From Cordilura impudica (taxonomy: Eukaryota; Arthropoda; Insecta; Diptera; Scathophagidae): DNA of 64,000 bases. The stretch spans positions 92,935,946 to 92,999,945 of the forward strand of contig OY821517.1 of the NCBI GenBank assembly GCA_963682025.1, written 5' to 3'. Both the position numbers and the translations under genes were made by a program. Below are positions 10,297 to 20,454 of the stretch, one piece after another (the stretch's first letter is position 1; the number at the start of each line of letters is the position of its first letter). The notes beneath the pieces were generated by a model. It had not been told where the DNA came from. It saw only the letters and a list, made by a program, of their open reading frames with translations, and searched no databases.

Positions 10297-10800
10297 TTTA
10301 AAGTAAATATAATTTTAAAATGATTTTTATTGTTTTTTGTTAATGATCAATTCAAAATTATTTGTGTTTTTAATTTTATTTTTATTGTTATTTATCAGAT
10401 TATCCCTGGTGATGATCAACAAAGTTGGTAGAAATATATTGAAAAGGAATATTGTTATAAATATTGTTTAAAAATTAATAAAAAAATAAAACAAACTTAG
10501 ATGGTTGTTTGGTCAATTTTATGTTGTTTCATTTATTTTTATTTAGCTAGTATGACCTTCTTGTTGTAATTAAAACTTCAATTTCATTACAATTTTTCCC
10601 GACGTTTCTTCGATTTTTTGTCGATTTCTTCTGGGGATTTTGTAATTTTCAATATTACAAAATAATAAAAAAAATTGTTTTTATTTATTTTTAACAAAAT
10701 GTTCTTATAACAAAGAATCTTTTAACAACCGATGACCTTAAGCCGAATTATATTCACCCTTCAACAACATAACAGGTCAACAAAAATCTAAATTATCCAC
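10296..10800 (-). repeat. PLE right pseudo-LTR with inserted foreign piece
   Basis: Inverted copy of 5517-5816, interrupted at about 10495-10690 by a block absent from the left arm. That block reads, on the minus strand, AGAAGA, a TCGA/TCGA hairpin and GAAACGTC (10604-10633), again hammerhead-like, so it is probably a terminal fragment of another PLE family. The arm's own core is mutated (CTGGTGA at 10406-10412, GAAA at 10431). Confidence 0.6.
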
Positions 10801-11164
10801 ATATATTTTCTTTTAAAAGTAACCTTTCTTTTAAAACCGTCTTTTCTTGAAACTGTACTTTTTCTTAAAAAGTACATTTTCTTTTAAAAGTAGTTTTTGC
10901 TTTTTTGAAAACGTACCTATTTTTAAAATGTGTTTTTTTTTGTTTCAGAAAATACTTTGATTTCAAAAAGTACCTTGAAAAAGTAACTATTCTGTTAAGG
11001 AACAATTTCTTCTTAAAATACCTTTTCTTTTCAAAGTACCATTTCTTTGAAAAGTGCAATTACTTTTAAAAGTACCTTTTCTTAAAAGAGTAAAATTTCT
11101 TAAAAAAGCACCTTTTCTCAAAAAAGTAAATTTTCTTTTAAAAGTATCTTTTCTTTAAAAAGAA
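10801..11164. repeat. Degenerate minisatellite block D
   Basis: CTTTTAAAAGTACC-type units, the right-hand continuation of block C after the PLE/LINE insertion. Confidence 0.75.
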
Positions 11165-11283
11165 AGTGATTCTGAGTCGATCGGTATAATAAAAGATGGG
11201 TCTAGGTCAAATATTTCTGGTAGTTACAAACAGCAACACAGTGTTATTATACGCAAACCACATAGTGGTATAGGGTATAAATA
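11165..11283 (-). repeat. R repeat copy 3 (5' end only)
   Basis: Inverted first about 119 bases of the R family, from the GATCGG box to TATAGGGTATAAA, inside the minisatellite. Confidence 0.8.
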
Positions 11284-11640
11284 GTACCTATTTTTGTTTT
11301 TAAAAACAAATTTTTTTCAAGAATTATATATTGTTGTAAAAATTTTCTTTATTTTAAAAGTGCCTTTTATTTTAAATAAACTTTTCGCTGAACAGTAAAT
11401 TTTCCTAAATCTACATTTTCGTAAAGAGTATGTTTTTATGAAAATGTAAATTTTTTAAAAATAAGTTTTTTTAAAAAAAGCAATTTTTTTGTAAAAAATT
11501 AATTAGGTAAAAGATAACTTATATAAAAGTAAGTGTTTTTAATAATTAGAAGCACTTTTTCTTAAAACGAACATTTCTACGAAAAGTACCGTATGTTAAA
11601 AAAGTAAATTTTTTCAAAAATTTTAAAATAATGAAGTGGC
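11284..11640. repeat. Degenerate minisatellite block E
   Basis: More diverged units of the same array (TTTTCTTTA..., AAAAAGTACC). Nothing coding. Confidence 0.6.
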
Positions 11641-11875
11641 TTAATTCATAGTGTCTGCTTATCTGCTTCTCGACTAGATTTTTGATTGATTTTTGACCTT
11701 TTCCCGAGATTCAATCGAGCTGAAACTTTGCATATAGACCCATGGCGACGATGTAAAAGAATATTGTAAAAAATATTGAAAAAAAAAATGTTTTTGACTG
11801 TAGAATTTACAATTGTTGAGTAAGATCTTACGTATCTTTAATTTACAAAGAAAGGAAGTATAATAAAATATGGGT
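11641..11875. other. Unassigned insert between minisatellite blocks
   Basis: Non-repetitive sequence (contains TTGACCTTTTCCCGAGATTC and CTGAAACTTTGCATA). The phrase pattern resembles other interspersed repeats of flies, but no second copy is present here and it has no ORF. Confidence 0.3.
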
Positions 11876-11998
11876 TTTTATGAGTTAGTTTTATAAAAAG
11901 TGCCTCTTCTACTGAAAGAAATTTTTCTTAGAAAATGACCTTTTTTTAAAATAGGAGCACTTCTTAAGAAATTACGTACTTCAGCTGGCATCATACTA
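11876..11998. repeat. Degenerate minisatellite block F
   Basis: Last recognisable short run of the AAAAAGTGCC-type units before R copy 4. Confidence 0.45.
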
Positions 11999-12738
11999 TA
12001 TTTATACCCTATACCACTATGTGGTTTGGGTATAATGACTTTGTGCTGCTGTTTGTAACAACCAAAAATATTTGACCCAGACCGATCTTTAATTATACCG
12101 ATCGAATCAGAATCACTTTTCAAGTTGATTTAACAATGTCCGTCCGTCCGTCCGTCCGTCCGTCAAACTGCAGATCGCAAATATGAATATATTTCGATGA
12201 ACTTTGGTATATGAGCTTTTATCGGCCATGTGATGAACGCTATTGAAATTGGTGAGAATCGGTCCATGTTCAGACCTAGCCCCAATACAAATTACCCTTA
12301 TGAAATCGACATAAATTGCCATAGTATCCAAATTGTCATATAGATCTTACTGAAATTGGGTTTGCAAGCGTTCATTACATCCACTAGTGGGTAGTCCAAA
12401 ATGCTCCCTTTGGCCCCATATAGAGCTGCTTCCCGATATTCACTTAAATCTATTAAAAAACAAAAATATTGCACTGATTCTTCTCAAATTTTGTTTGTAT
12501 ATGTGTTTGCAAAATACAAGAGACGTTACCAACCATGGTCAGGATCGGTCCATTTTTGGACCTAGTCCCCATATAGATATAGCATCCGATATGAACTTTT
12601 TCAAAATTTTTTCAAATTTGGTTTTTGCTTATTTTCTATGTCCAGTTAGTTGGGCCTAAGAGATAGGGTTTCTAAACGCATGGTATAGGATATCGTATAG
12701 GCGGTCTAGGCCGACTATAATTTTCTTACTTGTTTTTA
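11999..12738 (+). repeat. R repeat copy 4 (complete)
   Basis: Has both ends: TTTATACCCTATACCAC at the start and GGTATAGGATATCGTATAG, a GGTCTAGGCC palindrome and TTTTCTTACTTGTTTTT at the end. It contains five tandem TCCG units. The start (ATACCCTATACCA) and the end (TGGTATAGG) are near-complementary, so the family has short subterminal inverted repeats. Confidence 0.85.
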
Positions 12739-14983
12739 TTATGTTTATTCTTTTATTAATTATATTTGATTTTTGTAATAATCACATCTTTTTCGATATG
12801 CGAAGGCACAAAATATATATAGTGATTTAATGCGGCCGGCCTATAGATATCAGCAGAATATAAATGCTTCGTAACTTATTTATATTACTATTTGAAAAAT
12901 TTAGCCACTGAAACACACGTTTTGTTGGACATGTATGATATTTGACTAAAGAAGCCTAAAAAACAAGACTAAGCTCAGGCTATCATATAACTGCCTTTTT
13001 GACTAATTTCATACAGTGATGGCCAAAGCAACGGAAAGTTTTACGACCATCAAAATAGGTTCTTCTAAACTAATCTAATACAATAGTCCAGCAAAACTAT
13101 TAGCTACCCCTGATGGAACGATCATTAACTTTTTGCAGAATGTTAACTTCCGAATTCTTTTTTACCATTGTGTGTACTACAAGTATAATGGCTTGTATAC
13201 ACATATCTCAACTTATAAATCATACATGTGTAAGTATGAACACACATGTGTTCATATCTATGCAGTTGTGTTTAATTTTCAAGTTGTTTACTCAAAGGAG
13301 CATTGAAGGAATTTATTTTTCAAACTTCGTTCAAGCGTATAAATTTTAAGGTGAAAAGTGCAATCCATATGGACTATTTTCTTTCTCTTAAAATATACTC
13401 AAGTTTATACTAGATAAAATATATGTGCATACACACATTTACATATAACTGTATAAGTAGAAATGCATTCACAGAGCAAATCAATAAATTTGGATAATTC
13501 ATAATACAAATGATTGTGGATAAGAACATATTCAATGTTCAAGGGCATGTTTATTTATTATTTTAATTAGAATACTCAAATGCTGTTCTTATTGGTTTGG
13601 CTTGGGTTAGCAATAATTAAATTGTGTTAAATTATCTTTAATGATATCCAGTTATAGGTAGAACTTAAAAGGTGACAAAAACAACGATGAATCAATATTA
13701 AAATTTAAATACCTATTGAAATGGTCATGTAGGGAAATAAAATCGGAAGAATAGAATTATTGAATTGATTGATGTATAAGTGAACATTATTTATCATCAC
13801 AAAGCAAGACAGATGGTCATTTTTGTAGTAGATCTTAACTGACCTCCTTTAGCCAACAAAATATGTAGTTTCCAATAGACATGTTCTTCATTTTATCCAT
13901 TCATTAAGTCAATGACTAAAAAATATACTATGCACTTTATATAATAAAAAATATACTACTTATGTATATATAACCTCAAGGTTATACAATGACTCTTCGG
14001 TTATATGTTACTAGTCTTCATAGACTTTACGTATTTTTGTAAGTACATAATACGCCAACATATACAAACATTGATAAAACTAATTCATAAGTCATCAGTC
14101 TTTGTCGTATTCATTGACATATTATGTTAAATAAAAAAGAAATGCACGCTTAAACCAGAATATACAAAAGAAAAACAAGGATAATATAATCTTTGATAAA
14201 AAATAAAGTAGTGAAAATAAATCATGGTCCTTTAAAGTTGAAAATGAGTTGTAAGAACAGTTTCGTATAACAATCACATAAGTACGAGTGTATCCTCGTA
14301 AATGCCAGCATACATAAACGTAAAGAAGATTAGCGCCATAAGTAAAATATTTTTGAAAATTCTTTTAAAAAGAATTTCAGTTTTTTCGTATTTCATATTT
14401 TTTTTGTTGCCTCAAAACATCCATCATTTATGTACGAGTAACTAAAATAGACACATGCATGATTGCAATGGCACACATATAAGGAAACTCTTAGCAAATC
14501 TCTTAGATTTTTGTTAGAATTTCTTAAAAAGTTGTTAAAGTTTTGCTAAACATATGTCCTTGGAGTAAAGGATACTTTCCACTGCACAGTATCAGATTTT
14601 GCCATTTCAGTTCTTTGCACTGTTACGTCCATCATATAAGTAAAAGTAATAGATATTAGATATTAGAAGTTAGGTAGAATGTTGTTAAAAATTAACGAAA
14701 ATGAACGACCAGTGGATGCAATAGTTATCTGTCTTCTTTCAGCTGTGGTATTTTTTTTGTCTAAAGAAAATTTATTATACGTATTTCAAAATATTGGGCT
14801 TAATTGTATAAAAGTCTAATCATATAAAAGTCTGATCATATATGTATATTTGTAGAAGAACTTTTAAGAAAAAATTTAAAGTATAGTTTAGTATCCAAAA
14901 AGATAGTAATTTTCTAAAGTATTAATCAACAGATTAATAATGACCAACAGCTAGTACAACATTAAAATAGCCATTTCATATTT
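12739..14983. other. No gene seen
   Basis: AT-rich sequence with no long frame and no second copy in the window. A 78-residue frame at 13113-13349 has no recognisable motif and no supporting signals; I treat it as chance. Confidence 0.5.
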
Positions 14984-15850
14984 ATCTATAGGTACTAATA
15001 TAATAAAGAGGTAATGTGTGTTTGTTTGTTTGTAGGAGGTAATCTCCGTAACTACCCATCTGATCTTCTTGAAATTTTCACAGAGTCTTACTGCTGATAT
15101 GAAGTGCTATAGGCTATAATTTTTTAAATATTTTTGGTGGGCGTGGCACCTCCCACACAATGTAAGTTTTTAATACCATATACATATATTGAGTACTATG
15201 ATATGGAGAGCTTTGCAAATTTGTGTGAGGTCACCTATTATTAATGTGAGCAGTCGGACACAAAATGGGCAGCATCGGACCAATAGGCGTGGCACCTGCC
15301 ATACAAAGTAAATATAAAATGCCATATGTCTGGAATACTGTAATAGTGAGAGTTTTGGGACTTTGTGTGAGTCCATAAGTTATTCATGTGATTAGTTAGA
15401 CAAAAATGGGCATGATCGGAGCAGTGGGCGTGGCACCGCCCATACAAAGTAAATATAACTAGTGTGCTAAAAAGGGAAGCTTTGACACTTTGCACGAGCC
15501 TATCAGATCTTAGTATGAGTAGTTGAACAAAATATTAGTGGGTTCACATCAATGGGCGTGGCACTCCCTATTTAATGTCATATATCTGGAGTACTGTAAA
15601 AGAGAGAGCTTTGTGGCTTTGCGTGAGCCCATAGGTTCTTTGTGTGATTAGTCGAACACCAAATTGGGCGTGATAGGAGCAGTGGGCGTAGCACCCCCCA
15701 TGCAAAGTAGATATCTAATATCATATAACTGGTGTACTATAAAAGGTAAAAACTCGACATTTTGCACGAGTCCATCAGATATTAATGTGAGTAGTCAAAT
15801 AAAAAGTGGGCGGGATGGGATTAGTGGGCGTGACACCTCCTATGTAAAAA
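14984..15850 (+). mobile_element. Helitron-like non-autonomous copy H1 (3' truncated)
   Basis: Begins TCTATAGGTACTAATATAAT with AAAGAGGTAAT and GTTTGTTTGTTTG. The interior holds five to six degenerate units of about 137 bp, marked by GGGCGTGGCACC at 15139, 15285, 15426, 15554, 15683 and 15825, each followed by CATACAAAGTAAATAT and GAGAGCTTTG...GTGTGAG. The 3' hairpin and CTAG end seen in the other copies are missing. Confidence 0.6.
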
Positions 15851-16217
15851 ATATGAAGTACTACGAAAGCGACAGTCTTTTGACAAGTTCATTAGTTATC
15901 AATTTGATTTGTCGTGGAAAATATATCGCCAAAAATATATCACCCAAAAATCGCGAAAAATGAAAATCGCCTAAAAAACAAAAATCTTCAAAATCAAAAA
16001 TGGGCAAAATCAAAAATCCCTTAAAAGAAAAATTGCCAAATGATATTATCAATTCAAGGCCAATAGTTAAGTGTTGCCAGATCTAATTTTGATAATCCAT
16101 CTTCTTCTCATGGGAGCTACATGTACCTTGCTCTAAGGTAGGAACGCCGAAAAATCTGATAATAGTTGTACCATTGTATATCAGCAAGTATTCGAATAAA
16201 AAAATCTATGCTAATAA
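15851..16217. other. No gene; short A-rich tract
   Basis: Contains a short run of AAAAATCxxC-like units (about 15918-16030), then unique sequence. No coding frame. Confidence 0.4.
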
Positions 16218-16427
16218 TCTATACTAACATAATAAAGAGGTAATAAGTGTTTGTTTGTTTTTTTGTTTTCTTGTTTGTAAGATGTAATCTCCGTAACTAC
16301 TCATCTGACCTTCCTGAAATTTTCACAGCGTCTTACAGCGCATATGGGAGTGCTACAGGATGTAATTTTTTTTAAATATTTTTAGCGGGCGTGGCACCTC
16401 CCATACAAATTAAATTTTAAATATCAT

Positions 16428-18034
16428 AAACTGTGAGCGTCAAAATAAAGTCAACACCTTAGTTTCTCATATTAAAAGTTATATTAAAATGCAGTAATTA
16501 ACACAAAATCAAAAATAGATATAAGGAATTCAAGAATTATTTAATAATAGCTGAACTAAATAAAAAAAATTAAACAGAAGCATCACAAAACAGAAATAAA
16601 TGCACTTTATTTAGAAAATGAGCAAATTTTACGCGTCAAAAAAATGTAAACAGCAACAGAACTTTTAATAGAAAAAGTAAAGTTTTAAAATTTTTTAATA
16701 TTTGGTTTATTCTCATTTGGGCTAAGCCCCTTATATAGTCTTCTAGGCAGCGACTCGACAATTTTTTTTTTTATATCAGGGGAGATTATGTTCCATTTTT
16801 TCTTTTGAGGCATCTTTAAGTTTGCCTTGCTTGAAAAAGCCCTTCGACCTATTTTTCTGTCAAGATTTTTCCACAGATGCTCGATTGGGTTAAGGTCCAG
16901 GGACTGCGACGGTTGATGAGGTGTCTTAGGAGTCCGGTACAGTAGCCACTCTTTCACAATTTTGGATGTAAGCTTTAGATAGTTGTCCTGTTGGAAAATC
17001 TTATATCCAGCCATGCCTTATTTCACGACGCTAGGGCCAACATTGTCCTTCAAAATGGCTATGTAATCCATTTGGTTCATAGTGGAGTAAATCAAAAACA
17101 TAATTACCAACACCTGTTCCCGCCATATAGCCCCAAAACCTAACTGAACCCCCACTGTATATATCAGTTTTGGTAACACACTTTTCTTTGCATGTTTCAT
17201 TCTTAACACGCCATATTTTTGGAGGCTTTTTCGCGCCGAAAACTGCGAATTTCCTCTTATCTGTATATAATATGCTTTCCAACAAAGATAGAACCTAATT
17301 TTTCTACTTTTTATACAAATTCATTAGCTTGCTCTTATTCGCCTTGGAAATGTATGGTTTCTTGCATGGTATCCTTCCATGTAGACCATTTTTGTGAAGC
17401 GATCTCCTTAGTGTACCGGAACTTACTGGTTTGCCTGATGTCTGCGTTATGTTTTTGATAATTTAGCTGCACTTTAGGTTGAATATGCCTTTACTTCTCT
17501 TACTACAGCTCTAACTTCAGTAACACTAAGCTGCTTTGGGCCTCCAGATCTCATTAAATCATCAACCTGATGGTGTTTGGCGTATACATATACTACTTTT
17601 TTTTATTGTGCAGTGGTTCCTACCCACGATTTCGTTCATTTCACGCAAAAATTTACATTTTTCTTTTAAATCTAAAATATTTTCCGAGTATAAACCAATA
17701 TTTGCTTTCCCATAGTGAGAATATTTGCTTTTACATCTTTTTAAATTAGAACAAGTGACCAGTACATATTTGTCTCAAAAAGTTTAGGTTCTTTCCCGAA
17801 ATATAAAAAAGCGTAAGTAAGTGTTACGACTGTTTACTTTTTCTTGACGCGTAAAATCTGAGATTTGTACAATATTCCCAATTGATCTGATTTCATGTTT
17901 TATCGTAGTCAATCTCTAAATGGTATAGTACTAAACTCTGTAATATTACTTTTTATCGTAGGTCAATAATAATTTTGTTATAAGACAATTTGAAGATTAA
18001 AAATTGCTGTTTACTTTATTTTGACGCTCACAGT
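16428..18034 (-). mobile_element. Tc1-like DNA transposon, decayed
   Basis: Terminal inverted repeats of about 27 bp: ACTGTGAGCGTCAAAATAAA at 16430 and its complement ending at 18034. It lies in an AT-rich, TA-containing site of Helitron copy H2, whose sequence resumes on the right. The size, about 1.6 kb, and a single minus-strand transposase relic are typical of Tc1 elements. Confidence 0.8.
16685..17645 (-). pseudogene. Tc1-like transposase, frameshifted
   Basis: Tc1 transposases are DDE enzymes with an N-terminal helix-turn-helix region. Reading leftward: N-terminal relic about 17645-17460 (HHQVDDLMRSGGPKQLS, TEVRAVVREVK); first catalytic region at 17285-17031 (LYTDKRKFAVFGAKKPPKIW, where D is kept but the usual following E is K); an alternate-frame stretch to 17018; then the C-terminal part at 17014-16685 (FQQDN, then PSQSLDLNPIEHLWKNL, containing the third catalytic acid). 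At least two frameshifts and several stops separate these parts. The protein cannot be made. Confidence 0.8.
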
Positions 18035-18274
18035 ATATTAATATGATAGAGAAAGCTTTGAAAATTTACTCAGGTCATCTGTTTTTAACTTGAGTATTCA
18101 GACAAAAAATTGGCGGGATTGAACAAATGCGCGTAACACCCCTACACAAACTTAATGTTAAATGTGATATATCTGAATTACTGTATTAGTGAGAGCCTCG
18201 GGACTTTGCGTGAGCCCTCTCATAACGATTCGTTAGGGGGGAGGGTGTAGCGAAGCACACCGGGTTACATATAG

Positions 18275-18451
18275 TTGTTTATATGCGTATATTGAATTTT
18301 TATGTCTTTTGAAATTTATTTACCATTTTCACTAAATTTTTTTATAAATATTTTTTTTTAGCTAAAGAGGCTAAATCTGGCATTCTGCTCTGTAATGAAT
18401 ACTGAAATATTTTCTATGTTACAATAAAATATTTTTCCCATTTATTAAAGA
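18275..18451. other. Spacer between two Helitron-like copies
   Basis: 177 bases of T-rich sequence between H2 and H3, which face each other 3' end to 3' end. Confidence 0.5.
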
Positions 18452-20030
18452 CTAGATGTAACCCGGTGTACTCTGTTACCACCTCCCCCCGCATTGTAAT
18501 GAAAGGACTCTCGCAAAGTCCCAAGGCTCCCACTTTTACAGCACTCTAGATATATGACATTGTATTATTTACTTTGTATGGCGGGTGCGACGCCCATTTG
18601 TCCGATCCTGCCCATTTTTTGTCTGACTACTCATGTTAATAATAGATGACCTAAGGCAAATTTGCAAAGCTGGGGTCTATCGTCGCATACGTGATCGAAT
18701 GAAATTGATCGACATTTTTGATTTTGAAATCACTGCATTCGATAACGACTAATCGATCGAGTGAAATCTTTTGAAATGTCATTCGATACATATAAAGCTG
18801 TCGAAAACATATTTTATTATTATAATTTTTACATGAAAAAAAAGCAAGAAAAATTTAGTTCTTTTACTATATTTAGTAGAAAGACATGAAATGTAAACTG
18901 AATATTTATTAAAGTGTAAGTTGAAGAAAAATCAAATAATATGAAGATTTTTATATTCAGAACAAGTTCAAACAAAATAAAGAAAATGGAAGTTATGGTT
19001 GATTCCATGATAGAGTACCGTGACATGATAGAGCACCCTTCTACCTTCTTGTGTCCAAGGAAAAGTCACTTCCAAAATACTGTGGGAACAATTGACCCTT
19101 AAATTATATATGTATGTCTTTCCCACCTGTTAAGGAAGCTAGATTATGGGTTTGTATCAATTTTTTAATTTATCATTTAATATTTAGGTATTTACAGATC
19201 AAAAGCACAATGTAAAGAAGAAATTATCTTTCAACAAGACATCTAAAAGAAGAACTGGAGATGGGCCGTTTTAGAAAAAACTTCTTTCATCTGCCGAAGA
19301 GCAAATTCTGCAGGCTGCTGGAATTGAGAATAGGTATCTTTAAAAATTTGAGGAGTCCCAAAGTTGGATAAATTGTTGCAATTCAAAGAACTTTCGCTAA
19401 AATTAAAGGAAAAAGAACACATTGGTAACATGGAGATAAAAGGTCGATTTAAAAATTAAATCGTTTTAGTTGGAGATGCTCACAAAATTAAAAATTATTG
19501 GTAATATAAATAAAAAAATGTTAATAACTACTTACTTTTATTTTAAAGTGTCCGGTATTCTTTTTTTGTGTGTTGACATTTGGTAAAATACTTGTAACAC
19601 TTGTTATAAATTTCGATTGTGGGACTATCGTATGCCGCGATTAGCATAGTCGATACATGATGAAATTTTATTCGACACGTTAGCACACTTGATCACGTAT
19701 GCGACGATTAGACCCCTATCTCTGTCATAGTACTCGAGATATATGAGTAATTAATACGCCCCCGTATCCGATCCTGCCCATTTGCGGCATCGCTACTAAC
19801 ATTAATAATAGGTGACCGGACACAAATTTGTCAAGCTCTCCCTAACATAGTACTCAATATATTAAAAAAAAATTATAAATTTAATTTTAAAAAGTTATAC
19901 CCTATATCACTTCTTTTATCTGTACTAAGACCCTGTAAAAATTCCAGGAAAATCAGATGAGTAATTACGGAAATTTCCCGCTAGAAACAAACAAACAGAC
20001 ACATATTACCTCTTTATTATATTAGTATGA
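18452..20030 (-). mobile_element. Helitron-like copy H3, split by a TIR element
   Basis: On the minus strand it starts TCATACTAATATAATAAAG (20030 downward) and ends GGGTTACATCTAG followed by T at 18452, the best-preserved CTAG terminus of the three. It carries the GTATGGCGGG and ATTTGTCCGATCCTGCCC internal blocks and is interrupted at 18672-19716. Confidence 0.6.
18672..19716. mobile_element. DNA transposon of unknown family with 26-bp TIRs
   Basis: Left end GGGGTCTATCGTCGCATACG and right end its complement with one extra base (CGATTAGACCCC), both ending GTGATC inside. It is 1045 bp long and lies within Helitron copy H3. The interior has no transposase frame; a short minus-strand frame at 19243-19431 (LRQMKEVFSKTA) might be a relic, but I cannot place it. 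The flanks do not give a clear target duplication, so the superfamily is open. Confidence 0.65.
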
Positions 20031-20454
20031 ATAAGTATCCAACTATTTCACCTATTACCAAAATTTGTTTGGATATAAATAAGACACAAAACAATATTTT
20101 TATTTGAAAGTCCACATTTACCGTACTAAGCTGTAAAAATTAAAAGGCATTGAATTAACATGAACCATAAAATTGCAGAAACAGTATAAGCTTTTTAGAG
20201 ACTATTTTAGTTTAGATATCATTCAAACAATTATGAAAAGTAGCAGATCCCAGCCCTTGAAATTCGAGTGAAAATTTTTTAATTTAATTTTATTTTTTAA
20301 TTTATTATATTATTCTATAATTTCAGCCAATTCACAATTCAACGCTTCTTAAATATCGATTGCGATATCCAAAATTATTTTACTCAACACAATTATTGCT
20401 GTGAATGAAGAAAACAAACCCACAAACATACATATTAGCAAAACTAATAAACAC
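20031..20454. other. No gene seen
   Basis: AT-rich DNA, possibly including the 5' leader of the next LINE. No motif recognised. Confidence 0.4.

Larger units (their letters stand above)
5517..10800 (-). mobile_element. Penelope-like element with inverted pseudo-LTRs, hosting a LINE
   Basis: The left arm (5517-5816) and right arm (10296-10763) are inverted copies (GGGTGAATATAATTCG... against its complement), as in PLEs whose pseudo-LTRs lie in opposite orientation. Between them is only the last part of the PLE coding region (minus strand, 10064-10296), so the original insertion was a short, mostly deleted copy. A further 37 bases at the right end (10764-10800) have no left partner and resemble the one-sided extension known from Penelope. 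The 12-bp direct repeat ATATATTTTCTT flanks the whole at 5505-5516 and 10801-10812. The Jockey-clade LINE was inserted later. Confidence 0.75.
16218..18274 (+). mobile_element. Helitron-like copy H2, split by a Tc1 element
   Basis: Starts TCTATACTAACATAATAAAG preceded by A. It ends with a hairpin (GGTGT-AGCGAAG-CACACC) and GGGTTACATATAG followed by T, close to the Helitron rule of 5' TC, 3' hairpin plus CTAG, insertion between A and T. The interior matches H1 but is interrupted at 16428-18034 by a Tc1-like element. It has no Rep/helicase coding, so it is non-autonomous. Confidence 0.6.

Noticed and set aside
13113..13349. 78-residue plus-strand frame in otherwise empty DNA
   Set aside because: Hydrophobic, Cys-rich chance-like composition, no homology recognised, no splice or promoter context.
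15139..15836. GGGCGTGGC motifs as GC-box promoter elements
   Set aside because: They are the fixed part of a degenerate 137-bp tandem unit inside Helitron-like copies.
16428..16440. Exact TA duplication of the Tc1-like element
   Set aside because: TA is present nearby on both sides but the bases next to the TIR differ (A left, A right), so I do not claim a defined duplication.
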